DNA of 64,000 nucleotides from Nocardia beijingensis NBRC 16342 (GCF_001612785.1 NZ_BDBC01000057.1:1-64000), one strand, 5' to 3'; shown: positions 34,687 through 44,366, counted from the stretch's first letter. Numbers and translations are program-made. Notes: generated by a model from the letters alone, not told the origin.

Positions 34687-36312
34687 ATGTCGTCGATCCG
34701 CGCCGCCGAGATCCTCGCGGCACTGTCGCTGACCACCGATCTCGCCACCGGGATGCCGTTCGAGAAAGGGCTGGCCGCCTGCCTGGTCGCCACCGGCCTT
34801 GCCGAGCGGATCGGACTGCCGGAAGCCGAGCGCCGTGCGGTGTTCTGCGCCGCGCTGCTCGGCGGCCTCGGCTGCACCGGCAGCGCTTCGGAGAACGCGC
34901 AGGCGTATGCCGACGACATCGCCTTCCAGCGCACCTGTCATGTGCTCGATCCGGGCGATTCCGTCGTCTTCACCGAGCAGCTGCGCCGGTTCGGCGGCTG
35001 GGCGCCCGCAGCCCAGTCGGCGCTGCGCAATCGGTTCGTCGCCCGGATGCGGTCCGGCGCCCCACAGGCGCTGCGCTCGTCGAGCGAGGTCGTCACGGCG
35101 CTCGGGTCGCACCTGGGGCTGCCGGACCCGGCCGTTCGCGCCTTGACCGAGGTGGAGGAACGCTGGGACGGACTGGGCGCGCCGAACCGGCTGCGCGGGG
35201 AATCCATCTCGCTCGCGGGCCGGATCCTGCACGTGGCCGAACAGGCGGTGCTCGCGCTCGACCTGGTCGGCGAGGAACGCGCGACCGTCCCCGGCCACCG
35301 CGACGCGCAGCCGGTGGACGCGGCCGTATCGCACGACCGGGCACGATTCGCTCCCGGCGCCGTGGCGAGACGGCTGGACGTCGTTGTCGACGAGTTGCGG
35401 CGACGGGCCGGCGGACATCTCGATCCCGATCTGGTCGCCGTGTGCGACGCCGATGCCATCCGGGCGGTGCTCGACGTCCCCGACCTGCTGGCCGCCGTCC
35501 TCGCCGCGGAGCCGGGCACGCCGTCTTCGTTTCCGTCCGCGCACGTGGATCGGCCCGGGTCGGCGCTGGCCATGTTCGTCGACTTGAAAGGGCGTTACCT
35601 GCTCGGGCATTCGGCGCACGTGGCCGGGCTCGCCGATGCTGCGGCGGTCCGGATGGGCGTGCCCGCCGGGGAACGGGCGGCCCTGCGCGCCGCCGCCCTG
35701 CTGCACGACCTCGGCCGGGCCGCGGTGTCGAGCGCGGTCTGGGACCGACGCGGTCCGCTCGGGTCGTGGGAGTGGAAACGGGTTCGGCTGCGTCGTTTTT
35801 GGACCGATCGCATCCTGCGGCGCTGCCCTGGACTTACGCCGCTGGCCGATCTCACGGCGGGGCACCACGAACGACTCGACGACAGCGGCTATCCGCGGGG
35901 CGAACGCGATACCGCACCCGGCGCCCGACTACTCGCGGCCGCAGAGGTTTTCGCGGCCTGCACCGAAGCGCGGCCTTATCGTCCCCCCGCCGGGCCCGAG
36001 GAAGCCGCTGCCCAGCTGGCGGCCGAGGTCGCGGCGGGCCGCCTGGACGGCGACGCCTGTGCCGCCGTCGTCCGGGCCGCCGCGGACGACGCCCCTCCCT
36101 CCGCCCACGCCGCCCACGGCCTGTCCGAAGCCGAGACCGACGTCCTCCGGCTGCGCGCCCGCGGCCGCTGCGGCCGCGAGATCGCCGCCGAACTGCTGCT
36201 GCCCGAACGCGCCGTCACCCACCATCTGGCCGAGATCCGCGCCAAAACCGGCCACCACACCCGAGCGGGCGCGGCCGTCTTCGCGATGACCCACCAGATC
36301 CTCCCCGGCTGA
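34687..36312 (+). CDS. HD-GYP-type phosphohydrolase with C-terminal LuxR HTH
   Basis: A 541-residue signalling regulator. The N-terminal ~170 residues look like a degenerate HD-type domain without the His-Asp pair. The central HD-GYP-like domain has LLHDLGRAA (H340, D341) and HHERLDDSGYPRG (about 393), close to the HHExxDGxGYP consensus with Asp for the first Gly. The last ~60 residues are a LuxR/FixJ HTH (LSEAETDVLRLRARGRCGREIAAELLLPERAVTHHLAEI). It may couple cyclic-nucleotide turnover or sensing to transcription; activity is untested. TACTGT (34675-34680) six bases before the ATG indicates a leaderless start. Confidence 0.82.
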   Translation: MSSIRAAEILAALSLTTDLATGMPFEKGLAACLVATGLAERIGLPEAERRAVFCAALLGGLGCTGSASENAQAYADDIAFQRTCHVLDPGDSVVFTEQLRRFGGWAPAAQSALRNRFVARMRSGAPQALRSSSEVVTALGSHLGLPDPAVRALTEVEERWDGLGAPNRLRGESISLAGRILHVAEQAVLALDLVGEERATVPGHRDAQPVDAAVSHDRARFAPGAVARRLDVVVDELRRRAGGHLDPDLVAVCDADAIRAVLDVPDLLAAVLAAEPGTPSSFPSAHVDRPGSALAMFVDLKGRYLLGHSAHVAGLADAAAVRMGVPAGERAALRAAALLHDLGRAAVSSAVWDRRGPLGSWEWKRVRLRRFWTDRILRRCPGLTPLADLTAGHHERLDDSGYPRGERDTAPGARLLAAAEVFAACTEARPYRPPAGPEEAAAQLAAEVAAGRLDGDACAAVVRAAADDAPPSAHAAHGLSEAETDVLRLRARGRCGREIAAELLLPERAVTHHLAEIRAKTGHHTRAGAAVFAMTHQILPG

Positions 36313-36586
36313 CTCCCGCGCACCCGGAAACGTCCGCACACCCGAGACCGCCTGCGCGAAGAAACTTCTCACCGGAGTGGGGAACCGGCGGCTAGCGCAT
36401 TGTTACGTCTTGTCATTCAAGTGCCATGTGGGTGTCACCGGTAGGCCAGCGAAAGCGCGCATCATTCAAGGGGACCCGGCATTGGGGCGATGCCTCCACC
36501 ACCACACTATCGGAGGTGCACGATGCACAGTTCGCCGATCGACCGCAGCGCACGGCGGTTTGTTCCGAATGCACTGGGAGCCGGCC

Positions 36587-37066
36587 ATGTTCGTGCGTGA
36601 CCATCTGCCGCGGCGCTCGCACGGCGTCACCCGGCCGCTGCCGGATCAGCGAGAACTGGTCGCCGCTTTCGGCGGGCACCCGAGCGAGTCGGCCGAAGAC
36701 CACCCCCTGATCGGCTGGGCGATGACACTGGCCGCGCTGCACCGGCAGCGCCACCGCGATCCGCTGGCCGCCGCCGGAATAGATTGCCGCCGCGCCGAAC
36801 TGGTGGCCGCGATCGATGCGTGGGTGGTCGACCAACTGCCGCGCAGACGGGCGAACGACCATCTGCGCAGCGAGTCCATCGGCGCCACGGTCGACCGCAT
36901 GGCCGCCGCCCACGTCCACGCCAGCCACCTGCTGCACACCGCGGAGAAAGTGTCCGACACCAGGGTGCACGCCGCCTGGTACCGGCTGGCGCTGCTGGCC
37001 GACGAATGGACCGACCTGATCACCGGCGGCGTGCGGGAGACGGTTCGCGGCAGGAGACCCGCGTAG
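36587..37066 (+). CDS. DUF4254 family protein
   Basis: A 159-residue helical protein resembling the actinobacterial DUF4254 family: HPLIGWAMTLAALHRQRH, RRAELVAAIDAWVVDQLPRRRAN and a C-terminal helix ending near WTDLITGGVRETV. The ATG at 36587 is chosen because GGGAG precedes it by six bases; an in-frame ATG at 36569 is less well placed. Function unknown. Convergent with cbs. Confidence 0.72.
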   Translation: MFVRDHLPRRSHGVTRPLPDQRELVAAFGGHPSESAEDHPLIGWAMTLAALHRQRHRDPLAAAGIDCRRAELVAAIDAWVVDQLPRRRANDHLRSESIGATVDRMAAAHVHASHLLHTAEKVSDTRVHAAWYRLALLADEWTDLITGGVRETVRGRRPA

Positions 37067-37084
37067 GCGTGCGGCCGGGACTCG

Positions 37085-37102
37085 CCGCACCGATCCGTGC
37101 GG
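37085..37102. terminator. small hairpin between DUF4254 gene and cbs
   Basis: CCGCAC, six-base loop, GTGCGG, with additional outer pairing (CTCG/CGAG), in the 81-base gap between convergent genes. Confidence 0.4.
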
Positions 37103-37147
37103 CACGGCGAGCCGGCTCCGAGGAGCGGTTACTCGAACCGGCCCCGG

Positions 37148-38536
37148 CTACTTCCCGATGTTGCCCGTGCTGAGGAAGCCGAGCAGGTCGTGGCGGGTGA
37201 TCACGCCGACGGGCTTGCCGTCCTCGACGACCATCAGCGCGTCGGTGTCCGAGAGCGCCTTCGTCGCGGCGGAGATCGGCTCGCCGGAACCGATCAGCGG
37301 GAACGACGGGCTCATGTGCTGGGCCACCGAGTCGGTCAGATTCGCCCTGCCCTCGAAGACCGCCGACAGCAGGTCGCGCTCGGACACGCTGCCCGCCACC
37401 TCACCCGCCATGACCGGCGGCTCGGCGCCGACCACGGGCATCTGGGAGACGCCGTACTCGCGCAGGATCTCGATGGCGTCGCGCAGCGTCTCCGACGGGT
37501 GGGTGTGCACCAGGTCGGGCAGCTCGCCGGACTTGCCGCGCAGCACGTCGCCCACGAGCGGTTCCACCGTGCCGTCCAGCCGTTCGCGCAGGAAGCCGTA
37601 GGAGCTCATCCACTCGTCGTTGAAGATCTTCGACAGGTAGCCGCGTCCGCCGTCGGGCAGCAGCACCACGACCACGGCGTCCGGATCGCGCCGCGCCACC
37701 TCGACGGCCGCGACGACCGCCATGCCGCACGAGCCGCCGACCAGCAGGCCCTCCTCGCGGGCCAGCCTGCGGGTCATCTCGAAGGAATCCGCGTCGGAGA
37801 CCGCGATGATCTCGTCCGGCACGGCGGGGTCGTAGGCCGACGGCCAGAAGTCCTCGCCGACGCCCTCGACCAGGTAAGGCCGCCCGGTGCCGCCGGAGTA
37901 CACCGAACCCTCCGGGTCGGCGCCGATGATCCGCACCTTCCCGTCGGAGACCTCCTTGAGGTAGCGGCCGGTGCCGGTGATGGTGCCGCCGGTGCCGACG
38001 CCTGCCACGAAGTGGGTGACCTTGCCGTCGGTGTCGCGCCAGATCTCCGGGCCGGTGGTCTCGTAGTGGCTTTCCGGGCCGCCCGGGTTGGAGTACTGAT
38101 CCGGCTTCCACGCGCCGTCGATCTCGCGGACCAGGCGGTCGGAGACGCTGTAGTAGCTGTTCGGGTGGTCCGGCGGCACGGCGGTCGGGCAGACCACCAC
38201 GTCGGCGCCGTAGGCGCGCAGCACGTTGCGCTTGTCCTCGCTGACCTTGTCCGGGCAGACGAACACGCACTTGTAGCCGCGCTGCTGCGCGACAAGGGCG
38301 AGGCCGACGCCGGTGTTGCCGGAAGTGGGCTCGACGATGGTGCCGCCGGGCCGCAGCTTCCCCGACCGCTCGGCGGCGTCGATCATCTTCACCGCGATCC
38401 GATCCTTCGAGCTGCCGCCGGGGTTGAGGTATTCGATCTTGGCCGCGACCAGCCCCGCGTTCGGTCCGACGACCGAGTTCAATCGGACCAGCGGCGTATT
38501 GCCGATGAGATCCACGACATGATCCGCGATGCGCAT
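37148..38536 (-). CDS. cbs: cystathionine beta-synthase
   Basis: A 462-residue enzyme, close to M. tuberculosis Cbs (Rv1077) in length. The fold-type II PLP domain has the PLP lysine in NPGGSSKDRIA, TSGNTGVGLAL for substrate and GVGTGGTITGTGRYLKE for the phosphate. The last ~120 residues are two CBS domains (MPVVGAEPPVMAGEVAGSVSERDLL; LMVVEDGKPVGVITRHDLLGFL), which bind adenosyl ligands in other members. It condenses serine (or O-acetylserine) with homocysteine. The ATG at 38536 gives the conserved N-terminus MRIADHVVDLIGNTPLV. Confidence 0.95.
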   Translation of the reverse strand: MRIADHVVDLIGNTPLVRLNSVVGPNAGLVAAKIEYLNPGGSSKDRIAVKMIDAAERSGKLRPGGTIVEPTSGNTGVGLALVAQQRGYKCVFVCPDKVSEDKRNVLRAYGADVVVCPTAVPPDHPNSYYSVSDRLVREIDGAWKPDQYSNPGGPESHYETTGPEIWRDTDGKVTHFVAGVGTGGTITGTGRYLKEVSDGKVRIIGADPEGSVYSGGTGRPYLVEGVGEDFWPSAYDPAVPDEIIAVSDADSFEMTRRLAREEGLLVGGSCGMAVVAAVEVARRDPDAVVVVLLPDGGRGYLSKIFNDEWMSSYGFLRERLDGTVEPLVGDVLRGKSGELPDLVHTHPSETLRDAIEILREYGVSQMPVVGAEPPVMAGEVAGSVSERDLLSAVFEGRANLTDSVAQHMSPSFPLIGSGEPISAATKALSDTDALMVVEDGKPVGVITRHDLLGFLSTGNIGK

Positions 38537-38639
38537 GGACCCCATAGTTCCAGACGCACTAACTGTGAGTTCGCGCACGCCACGTGCAGCGGGCCGGGAC
38601 TACCGGCGAACCGGCGCCCGCCGCCTTAGGATCGCTGCC

Positions 38640-39101
38640 ATGAGGCAGCCGAACATCGCCCGCGCCGCAACGGTTCTGGCCGGATCCGCGGTGGCCCTAG
38701 TGGTCGGATCCGGCGCGCACGCGGAGGCGGCCACCGTCGAATTCCCTCAAGTGCCGACCCTCGCGCGCGGCGGTCTGTGCTGGACCAGCATCCGCACCTG
38801 GGCCGACACCGGCCCGGAATGGCCTGGACGCGCCATTCTCAACGTTCGCGCGCTCCCCGTGAACGGCATCGGGCCGGGTTCCTACCCGCTGGCGCCGCTG
38901 TGCGAGGTCCGCACCACCGTGGCGTGGCGCAACGTCACCACCGGCGCGACGGGCAGCTACGACAACATCGTGGTCACCGGCATCTACGGCAGCATCCAGT
39001 ACGCGCTGTTCCAGGACACCGGCCCCGGCCTGGTCGAGGTCACCATCTCCACCGACGCGGCGAGCATCCCGGCGCGCGGCGCGTTCGTGGTTCCGGGCTG
39101 A
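38640..39101 (+). CDS. secreted hypothetical protein
   Basis: A 153-residue exported protein. Signal peptide about residues 1-31 (ARAATVLAGSAVALVVGSGAHAEA, AxA-type cleavage). The mature domain of about 120 residues is beta-rich with two Cys (GLCWTSIRTWAD, PLCEVRTTVAWRNVTTGATGSYDNIVVTG), probably a disulfide. It looks like a small immunoglobulin-like secreted domain; no function is assignable. TAGGAT (38627-38632) lies seven bases before the ATG, consistent with a leaderless mRNA. Confidence 0.72.
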   Translation: MRQPNIARAATVLAGSAVALVVGSGAHAEAATVEFPQVPTLARGGLCWTSIRTWADTGPEWPGRAILNVRALPVNGIGPGSYPLAPLCEVRTTVAWRNVTTGATGSYDNIVVTGIYGSIQYALFQDTGPGLVEVTISTDAASIPARGAFVVPG

Positions 39102-39351
39102 CCGATGCCCGTGCTCGGGTCGCACGGCCACCCCCGCGAGACCCGCGGGTGCATGGCATCGGATGCTCGTTCCTGGGAGGAGCCCGCCGGGTACGCCCCT
39201 GAGAGCCCGATAGCACCCGACTGTGCCCCCATGCTGATGCGTTCGGCCCGAGCGGCCGGACGGCTGCGCGACAGCGCACCGGCCACGACGACGGCTGAAC
39301 GCCCGGGCGCTGCCCGCTTCTTGCGATACTGGTCGACTCGGCGGATTTTCG

Positions 39352-39357
39352 TAAAAT
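39352..39357 (+). promoter_or_regulatory. -10 box of leaderless SGNH hydrolase gene
   Basis: TAAAAT seven bases before GTG 39365; one of the strongest -10 matches in the window and no Shine-Dalgarno follows. Confidence 0.55.
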
Positions 39358-39364
39358 CCCTGGC

Positions 39365-40252
39365 GTGAGCGCACCTCAGTTTCGCTGGCGCACGGCCGCG
39401 CTGACCGGCGCCGCGGCCGTGCTCGCCGGCTCCGGCGCGGGGACCGCTTGGTGGGCGACCTATCGCCTGCTCATGGCGCAGGCGGGCGTGGCGCGCGGAA
39501 TGATCGGCCGGGACACCTCGAAGCCGCCGGAAGCCGACGGCATCTACACCGTGGGCTGCGCGCGGCCGGAGCCGTGGCGTGCCGGCAAGCACGCCGATCT
39601 GCATCTGATGATCTTCGGCGATTCCACCGCGGCGGGCCTCGGCTGCACCACAGCCGACGAGGTACCGGGGGTGCGCCTGGCCCGAGGGCTCGCCGAGGCG
39701 ACCGGGCAGCGCATCCGCCTGAGCACCAAGGCGATCTCCGGCGCCACCTCCAAGGGCCTGGCCGGACAGGTGGACGCGATGTTCGTCGCGGGTCCGCCGC
39801 CGGATGCCGCGGTCATCCTCGTCGGCGCCAACGACGTCACCAAGAAGCACTCGATCCGCGCCTCCGCGCGCAGGCTCGCCGCCGCGGTGGCCCGCTTACG
39901 CCGCGCCGAAGCGGTGGTGGTGGTCGGCACCTGCCCGAATCTCGGCACCGTCGCGGCAATCCCGCAGCCGCTGCGCACCGTGGTGCAGAACTGGAGCGTG
40001 CGGCTGGCCAGGGCGCAGCATGTGGCGACGACAGTCGCGGGAGGGCACCCGGTGCGCATGGGCTCCCTGCTCGCGCCCGAGTTCCGCGCCGCGCCGGAGC
40101 GGTTGTTCGCCGCCGACGGTTTCCACCCGTCGGCCGCTGGCTACGAACTGGCCGCAGCGCAATTGCTCCCGGTACTGCTGGAAGCACTGGGCGGGACGGG
40201 CGCTTCCGGTACTCGGCGACGAGACGTAGATTCGGTAAGAACCCGCGAGTAA
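39365..40252 (+). CDS. SGNH/GDSL-type hydrolase (Rv1075c-like)
   Basis: A 295-residue esterase/lipase of the SGNH fold. An N-terminal hydrophobic segment (about residues 10-30) anchors or exports it. Block I FGDSTAAGLG has the nucleophile Ser87, block II Gly lies in the SGAT region, block III is VGANDV (N156), and the C-terminal DGFHPSAAGYE provides Asp and His. The mycobacterial homologue is an esterase. It carries a TTA codon at 39896. The gene is followed closely by the thiolase, 38 bases away, which has its own Shine-Dalgarno. Confidence 0.88.
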   Translation: MSAPQFRWRTAALTGAAAVLAGSGAGTAWWATYRLLMAQAGVARGMIGRDTSKPPEADGIYTVGCARPEPWRAGKHADLHLMIFGDSTAAGLGCTTADEVPGVRLARGLAEATGQRIRLSTKAISGATSKGLAGQVDAMFVAGPPPDAAVILVGANDVTKKHSIRASARRLAAAVARLRRAEAVVVVGTCPNLGTVAAIPQPLRTVVQNWSVRLARAQHVATTVAGGHPVRMGSLLAPEFRAAPERLFAADGFHPSAAGYELAAAQLLPVLLEALGGTGASGTRRRDVDSVRTRE

Positions 40253-40290
40253 CAAGGGTTCGCCAGAACCGTCCGACCCAAGGAGTCCTC

Positions 40291-41511
40291 ATGCCTGAGG
40301 CCGTCATCGTTTCGACCGCACGCTCCCCGATCGGCCGTGCCCGCAAGGGTTCGCTGGTCGATATGCGGCCCGACGATCTGACCACGCAGATTGTGCGGGC
40401 AGCGCTCGACAAGGTGCCTGCCCTGGACCCCGCCCAGATCGACGACCTGATCCTGGGCTGCGGCTCGCCGGGCGGTGAGCAGGGCTTCAACATCGCCCGC
40501 GTCGTCGCCGTCCAGCTCGGCTACGACTTCGTGCCCGGCACCACCGTGCACCGCTACTGCGCGTCGTCGCTGCAGTCCACCCGGATGGCCTTCCACGCGA
40601 TCAAGGCGGGCGAGGGCGATGTGTTCGTCTCCGCGGGTGTGGAGACCGTGTCGCGGTATGTGAACGGTTCGGCCGACAGCTGGCCCAACACGCAGAACCC
40701 GCTGTTCGCCGAGGCACAGGCGCGCACCGCGAAGACCGCGGAGGGCGGCTCGGGCATCTGGCACGACCCGCGTGAGGACGGCCTGATCCCCGACGTCTAC
40801 ATCGCAATGGGCCAGACCGCCGAGAACGTGGCGACCTCCACCGGCATCACCCGCGAGGACCAGGACCGCTGGGGCGTGCGCTCGCAGAACCGCGCCGAGG
40901 AGGCGATCAAGAACGGCTTCTTCGAGCGGGAGATCACCCCGGTGACGCTGCCGGATGGCACCGTGGTCAGCAAGGACGACGGCCCCCGCGCCGGGGTCAC
41001 CTACGAGGCGGTCTCGGCGCTGAAGCCGGTGTTCCGCCCGGACGGCACCGTCACGGCGGGCAACTGTTGTCCGCTCAACGACGGCGCCGCCGCGCTGGTC
41101 ATCATGAGCGACACCAAGGCCAAGGAACTCGGGCTGACGCCGCTGGCGCGGATCGTGTCCACCGGCGTGTCCGGCCTGTCGCCGGAGATCATGGGCCTGG
41201 GCCCGATCGAGGCGTGCAAGCGCGCGCTGGCGCTGGCGGGCAAGACCATCGACGACATCGACCTCGTCGAGATCAACGAAGCGTTCGCGGTGCAGGTGCT
41301 CGGCTCGGCGCGGGAGCTGAAGATCGATGAGGACAAGCTGAACGTCTCCGGCGGCGCGATCGCGCTGGGCCACCCGTTCGGCATGACCGGCGCCCGCATC
41401 ACCACCACGCTGATCAACAACCTGCAGACCCACGACAAGCAGTTCGGTCTGGAGACCATGTGCGTCGGTGGCGGCCAGGGCATGGCGATGGTCATCGAGC
41501 GTCTGAGCTGA
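40291..41511 (+). CDS. fadA3: acetyl-CoA acetyltransferase (thiolase, FadA3-like)
   Basis: A 406-residue thiolase. The nucleophilic Cys lies in VHRYCASSLQSTRMAF near residue 92; the C-terminal signatures NEAFAVQVLGSA, GGAIALGHPFGMTGAR (catalytic His) and CVGGGQGMA (second Cys) are complete. It cleaves 3-ketoacyl-CoA in beta-oxidation or condenses acetyl-CoA. AAGGAG precedes the ATG by seven bases. It is preceded by the SGNH hydrolase as in mycobacteria (Rv1075c-Rv1074c, from memory) and ends at a very strong terminator. Confidence 0.95.
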   Translation: MPEAVIVSTARSPIGRARKGSLVDMRPDDLTTQIVRAALDKVPALDPAQIDDLILGCGSPGGEQGFNIARVVAVQLGYDFVPGTTVHRYCASSLQSTRMAFHAIKAGEGDVFVSAGVETVSRYVNGSADSWPNTQNPLFAEAQARTAKTAEGGSGIWHDPREDGLIPDVYIAMGQTAENVATSTGITREDQDRWGVRSQNRAEEAIKNGFFEREITPVTLPDGTVVSKDDGPRAGVTYEAVSALKPVFRPDGTVTAGNCCPLNDGAAALVIMSDTKAKELGLTPLARIVSTGVSGLSPEIMGLGPIEACKRALALAGKTIDDIDLVEINEAFAVQVLGSARELKIDEDKLNVSGGAIALGHPFGMTGARITTTLINNLQTHDKQFGLETMCVGGGQGMAMVIERLS

Positions 41512-41521
41512 CCCACACACG

Positions 41522-41557
41522 AAAGGGCGGTCGCCGGATGTCCGGCGACCGCCCTTT
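41522..41557. terminator. perfect 17-bp bidirectional terminator
   Basis: AAAGGGCGGTCGCCGGA, a TG loop and its exact complement, between the convergent thiolase and Bax-inhibitor genes. A-rich and T-rich ends (AAA...TTT) make it functional in both directions. Confidence 0.9.
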
Positions 41558-41566
41558 GTCGTATGG

Positions 41567-42430
41567 CTAGTCGTTCTGGAAGTAGCTCAGCAGTCGCAGG
41601 ATCTCGACGTACAGCCAGACCAGGGTGACGGTGAGGCCGAGGGCGACTCCCCAGGCCGCCCGCTCCGGAGCCTGCGCGCGGATCAGCTGATCGGCGGCGT
41701 CGAAGTCGAGCAGGAAGCTGAACGCGGCGATGGCGATGACCACCAGGCTGAACACGATCGCCAGCGGGCCGCCGTCACGCAGGCCGAGGCCGCCGTCGAT
41801 GAAGAAGCTGGCGACCAGGTTGCCCAGCATCAGGACCAGGATGCCGATCATGGCGCCGACGATGATCCTGGTGAATCGCGGCGTCACGCGGATGGCGCCG
41901 GTCTTGTAGACCACCAGCATGCCCGCGAAGACACCGAAGGTGCCGAGCACCGCCTGGCCGATCAGCGCGCTACCGCCGACCCCGCCGAACTCGATGTTGG
42001 TGAACATGAACGACAGCGCGCCGAGGAAAAGGCCCTCGGCCACGGCGTAGGACAGCACGATGGCCGGGTTGTCCATCTTGTTCGCGAAGGTGGCGATCAG
42101 CACGAGCACCAGGCCGACCAGGCCGCCGCCGATCACGAACAGCGGCGCGAGCGAGGTGTTCGCGTTGGTGAGACCGTAGGAGACGATCGCGGACAGCGCG
42201 AGCACCGCGAGGGTGATGCCCGTCTTCGTCACCACGTCGTCGATGGTCATCGACCGGGTGGTGGGGGGAGCCTGCTGGTAGGGCTGCGGATACTGACCGT
42301 ACTGCTGCGGATACTGGCCGTACTGGTTGCCGAACTGGCCCGCGGAGGTCACGCCGGAACCGAAGCTGGCGTATCCACCGCCCTCCTGCCTTGGCAGGTT
42401 CCTGAAAACCGGATTGCTCGTGGTACGCAT
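41567..42430 (-). CDS. Bax inhibitor-1/YccA family membrane protein
   Basis: A 287-residue protein: a Gln/Tyr/Pro/Gly-rich cytoplasmic N-terminus of about 60 residues (GQYPQQYGQYPQPYQQ repeats), then seven transmembrane helices with the BI-1/YccA features (VLSYAVAEGLFLGALSFMF, GVALGLTVTLVWLYVEILRLLSYF with a conserved Asp region near FLLDFDAAD). Members are ion (calcium/proton) leak channels or modulators of membrane proteases. The tyrosine-rich tail is the form seen in actinobacteria. AAAGGGA precedes the ATG by ten bases. Confidence 0.9.
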   Translation of the reverse strand: MRTTSNPVFRNLPRQEGGGYASFGSGVTSAGQFGNQYGQYPQQYGQYPQPYQQAPPTTRSMTIDDVVTKTGITLAVLALSAIVSYGLTNANTSLAPLFVIGGGLVGLVLVLIATFANKMDNPAIVLSYAVAEGLFLGALSFMFTNIEFGGVGGSALIGQAVLGTFGVFAGMLVVYKTGAIRVTPRFTRIIVGAMIGILVLMLGNLVASFFIDGGLGLRDGGPLAIVFSLVVIAIAAFSFLLDFDAADQLIRAQAPERAAWGVALGLTVTLVWLYVEILRLLSYFQND

Positions 42431-42564
42431 GTGAACGGCGTCCCTTTCTGGAGTCGTTGCCGCTGTTCATCGAGTTGGTTCACTCGATATCCAACTGCCA
42501 TGTCCAACGTTTGTCATCCGTCGCGAGTTCCCGGGGAGTCGCACAGACCCGGACAAATCGGACT

Positions 42565-43716
42565 CTACCGTTCGCGCGGGTCGTGCAGACCACGCACCGA
42601 CCGAGTGACGGTGAATTTCCGGTTGCGCCCCATCACGTCGGTCCGGCCCACCATTCGTTCGACCACGGCTCGATAGTTCAGATGCGAGTTGTAGACGGTC
42701 CACAGCTCACCGCCCGGCCGCAGCACCCGCCCGGTCTCGGCGAACATCTTGATGGCCGATCCGGTGTGCACCGCCGCGCCGATATGGAACGGCGGATTGC
42801 ACAGGACGAGATCCGCGCTGTTGTCCGCGGCCGAGGACATGGCGTCGTCGCGCACCACGCACACCCGGTCGGCGACGCCGTTCGCCTCGGTGGTGGCCCG
42901 CGCCGAGGCGACCGCGGCGGCTGATTGATCGGTGGCGATCACCTTGATGCCCGGCCGCGCCGTGGCCAGCGCGACGGCGAGGATGCCGGTGCCGCAGCCG
43001 AGATCGATGGCGTCGCGCGCGTCCGGCTTCATCAGTTTCAGATGTTCGAGCAGGAACCTGGTGCCGATGTCCAGGCGCGCCCCGGAGAACGCGGCGCCGT
43101 GCGCGACCACGTCGAGACCGAGTTCCTCCAGCCGATCGCGCACCGGGAACGGCCGATCGGCGACGGGTTTCGGTCCCGCCACCAGCAGGGTCCGCGACTT
43201 CTGCCTGCCGCGGCTGGCGCGCACGTCGGAGAACGATTGGGCCAGAACGTCGTTCATCGACTTGGTCAGGTACTTGTCCCGGCCGCCCGCGAACACCTGC
43301 ACCGCCGGATCCGCGTAGCGCGCGATGGCGTCGGCGATCTCGACCAGCCCGGCCAGCATCCGGGGCAGGCGAAGCAGCACCACCCGGGCATCCCGCAGCA
43401 ATCCAGGGCCGAGCGGATGCGCCGTGTAGCGATCCGACAAGCCCGCCGCACGGGCGTTGTTGGCGAGGGCGAGTTCGCCGGTGAGCAGGTCCTGGTGCAC
43501 CCGGACGTCGCGCAGATCGTGCCCCACGATGGCGCCGAGGGTCAGTGCGCCATAAGCGTCACCGATGATGGCTACTTTCCCGCTATCGGCAGTCGCGAGG
43601 GCGTCGGCCGCGACGTCGAGGATCAGCCGGTCAGCGGCGTCCACGGCGTAGAGGTTCAGCGCCTCCACGTCCGGATACCGCCGCAATCGGCCAAGTACGT
43701 CCTCGACATTTCCCAC
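42565..43716 (-). CDS. RsmC/RlmG-like class I methyltransferase
   Basis: A 383-residue tandem protein: an N-terminal methyltransferase-like domain without clear SAM motif, then an active C-terminal domain with motif I AIDLGCGTGILAVAL near residue 240 and the guanine-N2 catalytic motif LVLCNPPFH near 305. Both the architecture and length fit the rRNA m2G enzymes RsmC (G1207) and RlmG (G1835); which site is used cannot be told. The GTG at 43716 is preceded by a GAGG at five bases. Confidence 0.82.
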   Translation of the reverse strand: MGNVEDVLGRLRRYPDVEALNLYAVDAADRLILDVAADALATADSGKVAIIGDAYGALTLGAIVGHDLRDVRVHQDLLTGELALANNARAAGLSDRYTAHPLGPGLLRDARVVLLRLPRMLAGLVEIADAIARYADPAVQVFAGGRDKYLTKSMNDVLAQSFSDVRASRGRQKSRTLLVAGPKPVADRPFPVRDRLEELGLDVVAHGAAFSGARLDIGTRFLLEHLKLMKPDARDAIDLGCGTGILAVALATARPGIKVIATDQSAAAVASARATTEANGVADRVCVVRDDAMSSAADNSADLVLCNPPFHIGAAVHTGSAIKMFAETGRVLRPGGELWTVYNSHLNYRAVVERMVGRTDVMGRNRKFTVTRSVRGLHDPRER

Positions 43717-44366
43717 ACCTCAAGTGTGCTAGATCGTTGCCGAATGCTCGCGGCCACCCCGCCCTATCGATCTCGCCGAATTCCGGGCCCGGTCGGCCGT
43801 GCGCGAAAGTGCCGCGCGACAAGGGGTTCCGCGGGCGAATCGAACGACCTCGGCGACGGCGGGGAAGAATGATTTCGAGTTCGACAACCGAGGTCACAGA
43901 TATTCGACGGCGGAAGTGCGGCACCGGTCGTGCGACCGCGCTTCCGGATTTCCGGAGCGCATCGAAAGGTTCGATCGACCCGCTCGGCGTCCCCGGAGAC
44001 CTGCCCGGTAAGCACGGGTTCCGCCGCAGCCTGGTGCGCTCCATGCGCCGGAGTGGCGCGGACACGGGGGGCAACACCCCGGCTCCACCGAAGCCTTTGA
44101 CTCGCAGAGGGACACGGTATTCGGCTGAAGCGCCGATCCCCTCGCTCTCGACGGGTGCGATCCCCGCCGGTGATCACTCCACTTGCTACGGCAGGACTTT
44201 CACGTGCCATGGCAATCACTTGGCGATTGACCGGCCTGGACAGCCGATCACTCGAGGCGCACCGTTCCCGCCCACGCGCGCATGGCACCCCGAGGAACTT
44301 TGGCGAATGCCCCGCAACGCTCTCCGGTTACGCCGTTCGCGGCCTTCCGCTGAGTAGCATCGGGCC
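43717..44366. other. 650-base gap with no supported gene
   Basis: The largest empty stretch in the window, between divergent genes. Open frames on both strands (for example 43737-44357) have no motif, sensible start or protein-like composition. The right end carries the -10 box of the AMIN-like gene. Possibly a decayed gene or an RNA locus; nothing specific is seen. Confidence 0.4.

Noticed and set aside
43737..44357. 206-codon plus-strand frame between the methyltransferase and AMIN-like genes
   Set aside because: No Shine-Dalgarno or leaderless promoter at its start, an unstructured Arg/Pro composition, and it runs into the promoter of the next gene.
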